A model generated the notes under the pieces. That model did not search any database. It had not been told where the DNA came from and worked only from the letters and a program-made list of their open reading frames with translations. DNA of 64,000 nt, from positions 89,145-153,144 of the forward strand of contig DIBU01000010.1 of assembly GCA_002416125.1 (NCBI GenBank). Reading direction: 5' to 3'. This stretch comes from Halieaceae bacterium UBA5044 (lineage in GTDB: Bacteria > Pseudomonadota > Gammaproteobacteria > Pseudomonadales > Halieaceae). This document shows, in pieces, positions 54,105-61,620 of the stretch. The translations under genes and the position numbers were made by a program. How positions within the stretch are numbered: position 1 is the first letter of the stretch; the number at the start of each line of letters is the position of its first letter.

Positions 54105-57100
54105 TCAATGGAAGTCACGGGATTGTGTGGGCAGCGACGCCAGCGCACTGCTGTGGTCCTCCAGCGCACCGGCGATGATGTGGGTGACACCGTCCCGGTG
54201 TTCCAGCGTGCCTTTTACCAGTAGCAGCCTGCCGTTCATCAGCGCCGCGCGAAAATGCGCCTGGGTGCGCGGCCACACCACGATATTGCTGTTACCGGTT
54301 TCATCCTCCAGCGTCAGGAACAACACACCAGAGGCAGTGCCTGGACGCTGGCGGCAGGTGACCAGGCCGGCAATCCGCACAAACCCCCGGTGACTGATGC
54401 GGCCCAGGTCCGCATAACGGCTGCAGCGATCAAAGGGCGGCTGCTGCCGCAACAGCGCCAGGGGGTGGGCGCGCAGGGTGAGGCCGGTGGCGCGGTAGTC
54501 CGCCAGTACCTCTTCCGCCACCCCTGGCGCGGCCAGCTGCACACCGTCATTGAACCAGGTGCCCGGCTGCCGCTGCTCCTCCTGCAGCAAGGGCCGGGGC
54601 TGCTCCAGCGCCATGATCTGCCACTGCGACTGGTGGCGGTTGCCGCTGAGCGAGGCCAGCGCATCGGCATCCGCCAGTGCCTCCATGTCCCCGCGCGTCA
54701 GCGCGGCCCGCTGGCGCAGCTGGCTGACCTGCTGAAACGGCGCCGGTCGGCGCGCCTCCATTACGCGCTGGGCAGCGTCACGGCTCAGACCCTTGACCAG
54801 CCGCAGCCCCAGCCGTATGGCCGGTTGGCTGCTGCCATCGCTGTCCAGCAGGCGGTGATCCCAGCTGCTGTGGTTTACATCGGCGGGCAACACCGTCACC
54901 CCGTGGCGTCGCGCATCCTGCACCAGCTGGGAGGGGGAGTAGAACCCCATCGGCTGGCTGTTCAGCAGGCCGACATAAAACGCAGCGGGGTGGTGGCATT
55001 TGAGCCAGGCCGACACCCACGCCAGCAGGGCAAAGCTCGCCGAGTGCGATTCCGGAAAGCCATAGCCGCCAAAGCCCTTGATCTGCTCAAACAGACGGTG
55101 AGCAAAATCCTGCGCGTAACCGCGGGCAATCATGCCCTGCACCAGCTTGTGCTCGAAGGTGAGCAACTGGCTGTTCTTGCCCCAGTTGGTGATGGCACGG
55201 CGCAGCTGGTCGGCCTCGCCACCTGAGAAGCCGGCGGCGACCATTGCCAGCCGAATCACCTGTTCCTGGAAGATGGGAACCCCCAGTGTGCGGTCCAGCA
55301 CAGCGCGAATGGCTTCACTGGGGTAAGTGACCGCTTCCAGACCCTGCCGCCTGCGCAAATAGGGGTGCACCATGTCGCCCTGGATGGGGCCTGGGCGCAC
55401 GATGGCGATCTGGATCACCAAGTCGTAAAAGCTCGCCGGCTTGAGCCGCGGCAGCATGGTCATCTGGGCGCGGGATTCTATCTGGAACACGCCGATGGAA
55501 TCCGCCTGCTGCAACATGCGCCAGGTGGCTGCATCGTCGCGTGGTATATCGGCGACCCCGCGGATGTGGGGGTGATCGCGTGCGACCAGCGCCAGGCTTT
55601 TGCGAATCGCCGAGAGCATGCCCAGGGCGAGGATATCCACCTTCAACAGCCCGAGTGATTCAATGTCCTCTTTGTCCCACTGGATGACCGTGCGCTCCGC
55701 CATACTGGCGTTTTCCACCGGCACCATCTGGGAGATGGGCCCTCGACTGATCACAAAGCCGCCCACGTGCTGTGACAGGTGGCGTGGGAAGCCGAGGATC
55801 TGCTGCACCAGCGACTGAAACAGCGTCGCCACCTCGCCGTGACTGGCAACGCCCTGCTCCTGGAAGCGCTTGTGCAGGTCGGCGCTGCGGTCCCACCAGG
55901 CGAGGGACTTTGCCAGGTCCTCAACGAACACCGCATCCAGGCCCAGTGCCTTGCCCACATCGCGCACCGCGCTGCGTGCGCGATAGGTGATGACCGTAGC
56001 GGCGAGTGCTGCACGGCGCCTGCCGTACTTGCTGTAGATGTACTGGATAACCTCCTCACGGCGCTCGTGTTCGAAATCGACGTCGATATCCGGTGGCTCA
56101 TCCCGTTCGCGAGAAATGAAGCGCTCAAACAGCAGTGACACCGCCTCTGGCGATACCTCGGTAATGAACAGGCAGTAGCACACCACCGAGTTGGCTGCCG
56201 AGCCGCGCCCCTGGCACAGAATGCCGCGTTCCCGGGCGAAGCGCACAATGTCGTACACGGTGAGGAAGTAGTACTCGTAGGACAGCTCATCAATAAGCTG
56301 CAATTCGTAGTCGATGCGCTGCTGTATGTCCGTGGGTACCCCTCTGGGCCAGCGCAGCGTGCAACCCGCCTCGACCAGCTGGCGCAGGTAGCTGCCCGCA
56401 CTCTGCCCGGGTGGCACCACTTCCTCCGGATACTCATAGCGCAGCTCGTCCAGGCTGAACTGGCAGCGGCCGGCGATATCCAGCGTGGCGGCGAGCAGGG
56501 CGGGCGGGTACAGCTTGGCCAGTTGTTGCGGCCGGCGCAGGTGCTGCTGGCTGTTGGCCAGCCGCCGTCGGCCCAGCTGTGCCACGCTGGTGTTGTGGTA
56601 AAGCGCTGTGAACACATCGTGCAGCGGCTTGCGCGACGCAACGTGCATCCGCACCGCGCCGCAGGCAACCATCGGCAGGTTCAGCGTGTGAGCCAACGCG
56701 TGCAGACGGCTATAGCGGGCAACCTCGTCGTTGCCCAGCACGTGGGTGACTCCGAGCCAGACCCGCCCCCGGCACAGCCGCGCCAGCTGCTGCCCGTAGC
56801 CGAGCTCCGCCGTCGAGGGGTTGCTGCCTGTATCGTCCACGGCGGCGCCTGTGGGCTTCCAGATGATCAGGCAGCGCTTGAGGTGAAAAATGACATCCCG
56901 CAGCGCCACCCGGTACTCACCTTTCGGGCTGCGCCGCCGGGCCAGGCTGATCAGGCCGGACAGCTCGCTGTAGGCCGCACGGGAAGGTGCCAGCGCTACC
57001 AGCTGCAGCCCCTCCACCAGGTTCAGTTCACTGCCGATAATGAGCTGGATGCCCGCCTGCCTGGCAGCGATGTGAGCCTTTACTACCCCTGCGAGCGAGC

Positions 57101-57224
57101 ATTCATCGGTGATGGCTATGGCCCGATACCCCAGTTCTGCCGCGCGCTCAACCAACTCCTGCGGGTGCGATGCCCCGCGCAGGAAACTGTAACAGGTGAG
57201 GGTGTGGAGTTCGGCGTAGGGCAT
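54105..57224 (-). CDS. dnaE2: Error-prone DNA polymerase DnaE2 (ImuC)
   Basis: DnaE2 is the SOS-induced C-family polymerase for translesion synthesis, which normally works with ImuA and ImuB. The 1039-residue protein is full length: an N-terminal PHP domain (AELHTLTCYSFLRGASHP), the palm motif PDIDVDF at about 376-382 with the catalytic Asp pair, thumb and fingers, and the C-terminal OB domain FVRIAGLVTCRQRPGTASG with LEDETGNSNIVVWP. It starts 3 nt after the integron integrase stop, with no strong SD of its own, so it is likely coupled. No imuA or imuB lies beside it. The operon promoter bears a LexA box. Confidence 0.95.
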   Translation of the reverse strand: MPYAELHTLTCYSFLRGASHPQELVERAAELGYRAIAITDECSLAGVVKAHIAARQAGIQLIIGSELNLVEGLQLVALAPSRAAYSELSGLISLARRRSPKGEYRVALRDVIFHLKRCLIIWKPTGAAVDDTGSNPSTAELGYGQQLARLCRGRVWLGVTHVLGNDEVARYSRLHALAHTLNLPMVACGAVRMHVASRKPLHDVFTALYHNTSVAQLGRRRLANSQQHLRRPQQLAKLYPPALLAATLDIAGRCQFSLDELRYEYPEEVVPPGQSAGSYLRQLVEAGCTLRWPRGVPTDIQQRIDYELQLIDELSYEYYFLTVYDIVRFARERGILCQGRGSAANSVVCYCLFITEVSPEAVSLLFERFISRERDEPPDIDVDFEHERREEVIQYIYSKYGRRRAALAATVITYRARSAVRDVGKALGLDAVFVEDLAKSLAWWDRSADLHKRFQEQGVASHGEVATLFQSLVQQILGFPRHLSQHVGGFVISRGPISQMVPVENASMAERTVIQWDKEDIESLGLLKVDILALGMLSAIRKSLALVARDHPHIRGVADIPRDDAATWRMLQQADSIGVFQIESRAQMTMLPRLKPASFYDLVIQIAIVRPGPIQGDMVHPYLRRRQGLEAVTYPSEAIRAVLDRTLGVPIFQEQVIRLAMVAAGFSGGEADQLRRAITNWGKNSQLLTFEHKLVQGMIARGYAQDFAHRLFEQIKGFGGYGFPESHSASFALLAWVSAWLKCHHPAAFYVGLLNSQPMGFYSPSQLVQDARRHGVTVLPADVNHSSWDHRLLDSDGSSQPAIRLGLRLVKGLSRDAAQRVMEARRPAPFQQVSQLRQRAALTRGDMEALADADALASLSGNRHQSQWQIMALEQPRPLLQEEQRQPGTWFNDGVQLAAPGVAEEVLADYRATGLTLRAHPLALLRQQPPFDRCSRYADLGRISHRGFVRIAGLVTCRQRPGTASGVLFLTLEDETGNSNIVVWPRTQAHFRAALMNGRLLLVKGTLEHRDGVTHIIAGALEDHSSALASLPTQSRDFH

Positions 57225-57227
57225 GGG

Positions 57228-58214
57228 TTACGGACCATCCAGGGGGCTGACCACGCCCATGGCGCCTCGCCGAATCACATGGGTGTAGATCTCGGTGGTA
57301 CGGACGTCACTGTGACCCAGCAACTTCTGGATGGTACGCAAGTCGTAGCCCTGCTGGAGCAGACGCGTAGCGAAGCTGTGCCGGAAGGTGTGGCATTTGA
57401 TGGGCTTGTTGATACCCGAAGCTCGCCTGGCCTTACAGAGGGCCTTACGCAATGCGGATTCATGCAGGTGGTGACGCCGCAGGACCCCGGTTCGAGGGTC
57501 TTTGCCTATGCCTGTTGAAGGGAACAGGTATTGCCAGGCAAGCTCTTTGGCTGCATTCGGATACTTGCGGGCCAGCGCGTAAGGCATGTAGACATCGCCA
57601 TAGCCCTCCCTCAGATCCTGCTCGTGTTGACAGGCTACACGCGTGATTTGTTCCTCCAGCAGTGGCTTCAACTGATCCGGGAGTATGGTGGTGCGATCCT
57701 TGTCGCCCTTTCCCGCGCGCACGGTGATTGTAGACAGCTCGAAATCAACATCCTTGATGCGCAGCGACAGCATTTCATTGAGCCGCATGCCGGTACCGTA
57801 AAGCAGCGCGACCATGGTGCGGTGCAAGCCATGAAGGTGCTCGATAACCAGCATGGCTTCCTGATGACTCAGCACTACAGGTAACCGAGGCTGGACCTTC
57901 GCCCGGGAGAAGCTCAGGGCATCAACAGGCACACCCATGAATTTCTTGTAGAAATAGACCAATGCGTTCAGCGCGATATGCTGTGTTGAAGGTGAGCAAG
58001 ACCTTTCGTTGGCCAATGTGCTAAGAAATTGACTGATATGGGCGTCTGACAGACTGGCAGGGTGCTGCTTGCCGTGGAACAGAATATAGCGCCTGATCCA
58101 GTGGATGTAGGTCTTTTCGGTCTTCCAGGCATAACCGGCATCCCGCATGTGACGGCGGACCTGGTCGAGTAGCCTGGGCGGGTTGGCAGAGATGGCGGGT
58201 CTGATGTCATCCAT
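57228..58214 (-). CDS. intI: Integron integrase IntI
   Basis: IntI is the tyrosine recombinase that inserts and excises cassettes at attI and attC. The 328-residue protein has an N-terminal SAM-like core-binding domain (about 15-105) and the catalytic Arg142 (GTGMRLNE), His274-x-x-Arg277 (HTFRHSF), His about 299 (LGHSDVRT) and Tyr about 309 (EIYTHV). The extra patch ALARKYPNAAKELAWQYLFPS at about 210-231 is found in IntI and not in phage XerC-like recombinases. All catalytic residues are intact. It is transcribed away from the array, as usual. Unusual is its position directly before dnaE2. Confidence 0.97.
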   Translation of the reverse strand: MDDIRPAISANPPRLLDQVRRHMRDAGYAWKTEKTYIHWIRRYILFHGKQHPASLSDAHISQFLSTLANERSCSPSTQHIALNALVYFYKKFMGVPVDALSFSRAKVQPRLPVVLSHQEAMLVIEHLHGLHRTMVALLYGTGMRLNEMLSLRIKDVDFELSTITVRAGKGDKDRTTILPDQLKPLLEEQITRVACQHEQDLREGYGDVYMPYALARKYPNAAKELAWQYLFPSTGIGKDPRTGVLRRHHLHESALRKALCKARRASGINKPIKCHTFRHSFATRLLQQGYDLRTIQKLLGHSDVRTTEIYTHVIRRGAMGVVSPLDGP

Positions 58215-58232
58215 GGGTTTTGCGGTCTAATA

Positions 58233-58248
58233 CTGTATGTATATACAG
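58233..58248 (-). promoter_or_regulatory. LexA (SOS) box in front of intI-dnaE2
   Basis: CTGTATATACATACAG on the minus strand is a perfect CTGT-N8-ACAG site, 19 nt before the intI ATG. LexA sites of this form are known to regulate intI in many integrons and dnaE2 in other bacteria. Here one site would govern both. Confidence 0.88.
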
Positions 58249-58373
58249 TAGTCGGATGAGGGCGGATTGCAAGGGGCTTTTCACCGGAAGGGCGTGAGGT
58301 GGGTGAGGTGATTCTCTGTAACGCCCTGAATATTAATGAATATTTCTTGGCGTGATCGGGCGGATATGATGTC

Positions 58374-58490
58374 TTGCTAACTTCCAAATGGTCCGCCTAA
58401 CAGGCGAGGTCAGTGAGGCAGGTATGCCAAGTTGTTGAATTTATGAGCGACGTCACTACCGGCGCCGCACGGCGTGCTGGAGTTAGCAAG
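58374..58490. repeat. Inverted repeat in the intI-attI gap
   Basis: CTTGCTAACTTCC at 58373-58385 and GGAGTTAGCAAG at 58479-58490 are nearly perfect inverted copies about 100 bp apart. The TAAC/GTTA cores have the look of integrase-binding boxes, but they do not pair with the ends of the first cassette. Confidence 0.5.
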
Positions 58491-58532
58491 CGGGGTGTTA
58501 TACGGTCCGGTCTTTCTAATAAGCTGTTAAGT
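58470..58532 (+). other. attI recombination site (3' end)
   Basis: The cassette-1 boundary is G^TTAAGT at 58526-58532. It pairs with the R'' box ACTTAAC of cassette 1 at 58947-58953, so this is the crossover point. Further upstream the sequence includes GTTAGCA and GTTATAC. The extent of attI on the left is not determinable by eye. Confidence 0.7.
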
Positions 58533-58550
58533 GAACAAGGAGATATACCC

Positions 58551-58943
58551 ATGAAGAAAATTATTTCAATTGCATTTGTGATTTCAGTAGCTGCTTTCGC
58601 AGGGGAACAAAAAAGCACGGAGTCTGCTATTGAATGGCTTAATCTTATTGATTCAGGGAGCTACGAAAAAAGCTGGAATCAATCTGCGCCATTATTACAA
58701 AGTCAGGTAACGAAGGAGCAATGGATTCAAGCAATGAATCAAGTCAGGGCGCCACTTGGTGAAGCAATGTCTCGCGAAGTCAATAGCGCAGATGAGCATA
58801 CATCGCTTCCGAATGTTCCGGATGGCGATTATGTAGTGATTACGCTGGTCACTAATTTTGAAAACAAGAAAGCGTCAATTGAAACGATTACAGTGAGTAA
58901 AATTGGCAATGAATGGAAGGCAGTGGGTTACTTTATTAAATAG
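58551..58943 (+). CDS. Cassette 1: secreted DUF4019-like protein
   Basis: The 130-residue product has a signal peptide (MKKIISIAFVISVAAFAG) and a body with WLNLIDSGSYEKSWNQSAPLLQSQVTKEQW, like the DUF4019 family of small periplasmic proteins of unknown role. The SD AAGGAGATATACCC stands directly before the ATG. The frame is open upstream, but only the attI region is there. It is AT-rich compared with the chromosome, as cassette genes usually are. Confidence 0.75.
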   Translation: MKKIISIAFVISVAAFAGEQKSTESAIEWLNLIDSGSYEKSWNQSAPLLQSQVTKEQWIQAMNQVRAPLGEAMSREVNSADEHTSLPNVPDGDYVVITLVTNFENKKASIETITVSKIGNEWKAVGYFIK

Positions 58944-58946
58944 TCC

Positions 58947-59033
58947 ACTTAACAAGTCAATGGTGCATCGCCCAGCAAGCTGGGCTGGACAGCCTACGCG
59001 TTGCTTCGGCTGCCGCACATTGAGGCGTTATGT
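58947..59033 (+). repeat. attC site of cassette 1
   Basis: R'' ACTTAAC at 58947-58953 and R' GTTATGT at 59027-59033, 87 bp, with internal inverted arms (CCCAGCAAGCTGGGC; GCTTCGGC). The GTTATGT pairs with the R'' ACATAAC of the next cassette. Confidence 0.85.
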
Positions 59034-59046
59034 GTCCAAGTTACCC

Positions 59047-59448
59047 ATGAAAAGTGGTAAGCAGCGAAAAGCTGAAATAAAAAAATCTAGATTAGAACGA
59101 ATTGCAAAACGTGATAGCAAGGTAAATCCTTTCAAGGGACCGATACCTGAATGGGCGATTCCGGTTAATCCGGCGGAAGTAGTTCACCATTCAATGTTTC
59201 TTGATATACCACTGTTCTATATTGACAAAGAATTTGAGTGCAAAGATTGTGGCACTACCGAAGTTTGGACTGCTCGGCAACAAAAATGGTGGTACGAAAT
59301 TGCAAAGGGCTACTTTGAAACCACCGCCGTAAGGTGTCGTTCATGTAGAGATCAACGCAAGAACGAAAAAGAAGCTCAAAGAAAGCATATGGAAGAAATG
59401 GCAAATAAGAAGCCATATCCAAATGAAGCATTTTTTAAAAACACATAA
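59047..59448 (+). CDS. Cassette 2: zinc-ribbon protein
   Basis: The 133-residue product is basic at the N-terminus (KSGKQRKAEIKKSRLER), then has a zinc-ribbon: CKDCG at about 69-73 and CRSCR near 102-106, with WTARQQKWWYEIAKGYFETTAVRC between, typical of the probable zinc-ribbon (zf-trcl) family. I chose the ATG at 59047, after the attC; a GTG at 59032 is possible, and the earlier open frame runs through attC. Its stop codon overlaps R'' of attC2. Confidence 0.75.
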   Translation: MKSGKQRKAEIKKSRLERIAKRDSKVNPFKGPIPEWAIPVNPAEVVHHSMFLDIPLFYIDKEFECKDCGTTEVWTARQQKWWYEIAKGYFETTAVRCRSCRDQRKNEKEAQRKHMEEMANKKPYPNEAFFKNT

Positions 59449-59535
59449 CAAACCAAGCCAGCAGAAAGCGTGGGCAATGGCCTTGAAAAGCAGGCCATTA
59501 AGACGCCCACTTTTCTGCTGCTTGGAGCGTTAGGT
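59443..59535 (+). repeat. attC site of cassette 2
   Basis: R'' ACATAAC at 59443-59449 and R' GTTAGGT at 59529-59535, 93 bp. Its stem is very clear: CAGCAGAAAGCGTGGGC opposes GCCCACTTTTCTGCTG. The stop codon of the zinc-ribbon gene lies in R''. Confidence 0.9.
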
Positions 59536-59543
59536 GGCCTTGC

Positions 59544-59861
59544 ATGGGTGCCAAAGAAGTAGTCGCGTTAGTGGTGCTACTGTTTTCCCTGCTAGCGTTC
59601 TCGGTGGGGTCAGCCGCTTTTCACGGTGCGCTTGCATTGACGATTTTTTCGACACCAATTGCGTTGGTTACGCTAATGTTGGGCGCCTGGCGGCTTTCTA
59701 GCTTAGCGATATATTTCGGCGGAATGGCCTGGTTAAGCTTGCCCCTTTCAAATCATTTGCAGTGGCGCATTGACTACATATTGTTATTCTCTTTTTTGGT
59801 TGGTTGTGTCCTAGGGGCAATATTCTATGCAAATTACCGCCGCACTGTATCGGCCACCTAA
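59544..59861 (+). CDS. Cassette 3: small membrane protein
   Basis: The 105-residue product consists of about four hydrophobic segments (6-28, 30-45, 50-66, 76-96) with a short basic tail. I recognise no family. The ATG lies only 8 nt after the recombination point with no SD, so the start may depend on the upstream cassette. Confidence 0.6.
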   Translation: MGAKEVVALVVLLFSLLAFSVGSAAFHGALALTIFSTPIALVTLMLGAWRLSSLAIYFGGMAWLSLPLSNHLQWRIDYILLFSFLVGCVLGAIFYANYRRTVSAT

Positions 59862-59942
59862 CAAGTCGCCCAAGTTTGCTCCGGCCCTGCGGGCCTCTGC
59901 GGGACGGCGATACAGCGGCCGCCCCTTGGCTTGGCGTTATGC
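59857..59942 (+). repeat. attC site of cassette 3
   Basis: R'' ACCTAAC at 59857-59863 and R' GTTATGC at 59936-59942, 86 bp, with GGCCCTGCGGGCC among its internal arms. The GTTATGC pairs with R'' GCATAAC of cassette 4. Confidence 0.85.
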
Positions 59943-59964
59943 GCTCTGAGGCCTAGGAGAAGTC

Positions 59965-60924
59965 ATGGAAGAAGAAAAATACATTGGCTACATCAAGTAC
60001 GAGGGCGAGCTTGTTGACGACGGTTTGATGGATGCTCGTCGTCAAGCAAAGTCTCTCTTAGCTTTTGACTCTGCTCTCCGCTATTTCATCACTAAGCAGG
60101 CGCCAGATTTTCGAAACCTAGATTTTGAAATTCCTGTGCGCATACGGAAAGGTTCCTGGGAAGCGCTAATTCCAGAAACAGTTGCAGGTTGGGTCCAAGC
60201 TGGCCTGGGCGTTGTAGCTACGGCCTACTTCACCAAGGCCGCTCAGAAGATGGCGGAAAAGGACTTTGCAGATTTCGGCATAACCGATCTATTCAAAACC
60301 GCGATTGAATCTATCAAATGGTTCGCGCGCATCGGTAAACACATGGGTGATGTTGCCATCCGACAATTCAAAGATGTTCAGTTCTCAGATGACCGAGCGC
60401 TGGTCGGAATCGCTAATGCCGAAGGAAAAATCCTCTTTGTACCCAAAGACATCCTTGACCTATATGTTGCAACAAACCCTAGACTTCTAGAAGACCTCGC
60501 AGCAAACGTGCAGGCAGGCAGGACGTTGGCAATCGGTTCAGTAAAGAATGGAGAAATTGACGAAGAGATAGTCGGTCCAAATGAGAAAAACATATTCTGT
60601 GACGATGATGAAGAAATTGATGATGATGTTCTGTTCCCAGAACTTGTACACGGCGATTATGTTGTACTTGATGGTGAGGTAACTAGAGAAAACAAGACAT
60701 CAAACTCAATGGGCTTCAAATATAATGAGCACATCCTCACATCTTATCCAGAAACAGGAAGTATTGTTCGATACAAGCCACTGTTATTTCTCAAGTGCAG
60801 ACTCTTCGGCACTGTCGATCGAATCGACGAGAAAGGACGGATTGGAGCTAGGAGGCCAAAACTGTATTTTTCGAGCCTTGAACCTTTAGAAGACGATACT
60901 GGCAACGAGGAACTATTTGAGTGA
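59965..60924 (+). CDS. Cassette 4: uncharacterised 319-residue protein
   Basis: The product begins MEEEKYIGYIKYEGELVDDG and has a possible hydrophobic or amphipathic segment at about 70-90 (VAGWVQAGLGVVATAYFTKAA), then a beta-rich C-terminal half with an acidic patch DDDEEIDDDV at about 213-222. AGGAGA precedes the ATG. I do not recognise a family. The length and regular layout argue that it is a functional gene, and it is the second largest in the array. Confidence 0.7.
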   Translation: MEEEKYIGYIKYEGELVDDGLMDARRQAKSLLAFDSALRYFITKQAPDFRNLDFEIPVRIRKGSWEALIPETVAGWVQAGLGVVATAYFTKAAQKMAEKDFADFGITDLFKTAIESIKWFARIGKHMGDVAIRQFKDVQFSDDRALVGIANAEGKILFVPKDILDLYVATNPRLLEDLAANVQAGRTLAIGSVKNGEIDEEIVGPNEKNIFCDDDEEIDDDVLFPELVHGDYVVLDGEVTRENKTSNSMGFKYNEHILTSYPETGSIVRYKPLLFLKCRLFGTVDRIDEKGRIGARRPKLYFSSLEPLEDDTGNEELFE

Positions 60925-60928
60925 ATGC

Positions 60929-61000
60929 GCATAACAATTCAAGCCACGCGGACGTCAAAACCGCTGCGCGGTTTCGCCGCCCCTGCTTGAGGCGTTATAT
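60929..61000 (+). repeat. attC site of cassette 4
   Basis: R'' GCATAAC at 60929-60935 and R' GTTATAT at 60994-61000, 72 bp. CAAGCC near the left end and GCTTGA near the right end are the L''/L' pair. Internal AAACCGCTGCGCGGTTT forms the hairpin tip. Confidence 0.85.
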
Positions 61001-61006
61001 TTCGCT

Positions 61007-61513
61007 ATGAGTATTCTGCTAGCAATTGCAGTTATGCTCTATGCCAGCCCTAGTCTGGCTAGTAGCATGATTGATATTTGGGAAATCCCTCAAACTAAAG
61101 TTTCCTACGAGATTAATGTACCTGCCCCTTTCGGTCTAACTAGAATCGAAATTGTATATGATGGAAGTGTTGATCAGTATATAGAGGTTGTGAAGGTAGT
61201 TTACGATGGTGAAACTTATCAAATCGGTAAAGATCAGTTGTCGTTTGGATTCTCTGCTGGTCTCGATGACAATAGATTTTACTACCGGAAGGGCGATATA
61301 GAGAGCGGCAAGCTAACGGAGTTCAATTTTACACTCCATTACGGCGCCCCAATAAAAGTTGAGTGCGGAATTGGTAACTTTGAATACGTTAGGCGGCATA
61401 AAAGAATTATAGTACGGCCTCGTTCGGAACTGCAGGTAGCCGATACTAACTGGTATATTAAATCTTGCGAAAAATACACCAAAGCTGAAAAACAGCAGGG
61501 AGAAAAATATTAA
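61007..61513 (+). CDS. Cassette 5: secreted hypothetical protein
   Basis: The 168-residue product has a short signal peptide (MSILLAIAVMLYASPSLAS) and a beta-rich body with KVVYDGETYQIGKDQLSFGFSAGLDD. Its C-terminus is basic and Glu-rich. It is likely periplasmic. No family is recognised. The ATG is just 6 nt after the recombination point. Confidence 0.6.
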   Translation: MSILLAIAVMLYASPSLASSMIDIWEIPQTKVSYEINVPAPFGLTRIEIVYDGSVDQYIEVVKVVYDGETYQIGKDQLSFGFSAGLDDNRFYYRKGDIESGKLTEFNFTLHYGAPIKVECGIGNFEYVRRHKRIIVRPRSELQVADTNWYIKSCEKYTKAEKQQGEKY

Positions 61514-61531
61514 CTTTGACGTGCGGCGAAA

Positions 61532-61609
61532 ATATAACGAGGCGCTGTTGCCGCCATGCCTCGCATGGCTGGGACCAGCTTACGCTGGCCCCAAAGCTAG
61601 GCGTTAGCT
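61532..61609 (+). repeat. attC site of cassette 5
   Basis: R'' ATATAAC at 61532-61538 and R' GTTAGCT at 61603-61609, 78 bp, with the arms GGGACCAGC...GCTGGCCCC near the right end. The pairing to cassette 6 (R'' AGCTAAC) is exact. Confidence 0.82.
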
Positions 61610-61620
61610 GACAAGAAGCG

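Noticed and set aside
57228..58214. The tyrosine recombinase as a phage or XerC/D integrase
   Set aside because: It has the IntI-only patch at about 210-231 and an adjacent attC array.
58395..58532. An attC of a cassette before cassette 1
   Set aside because: GCCTAAC at 58395 does not pair with the GTTAAGT at 58526, which instead pairs exactly with the end of cassette 1; no gene lies before it.
58413..58550. N-terminal extension of the cassette 1 protein
   Set aside because: It covers the attI end; the ATG at 58551 has the strong SD and starts a normal signal peptide.
58903..59046. Start of the cassette 2 protein inside attC1
   Set aside because: Translation would run through the recombination site; the ATG at 59047 is within the cassette.
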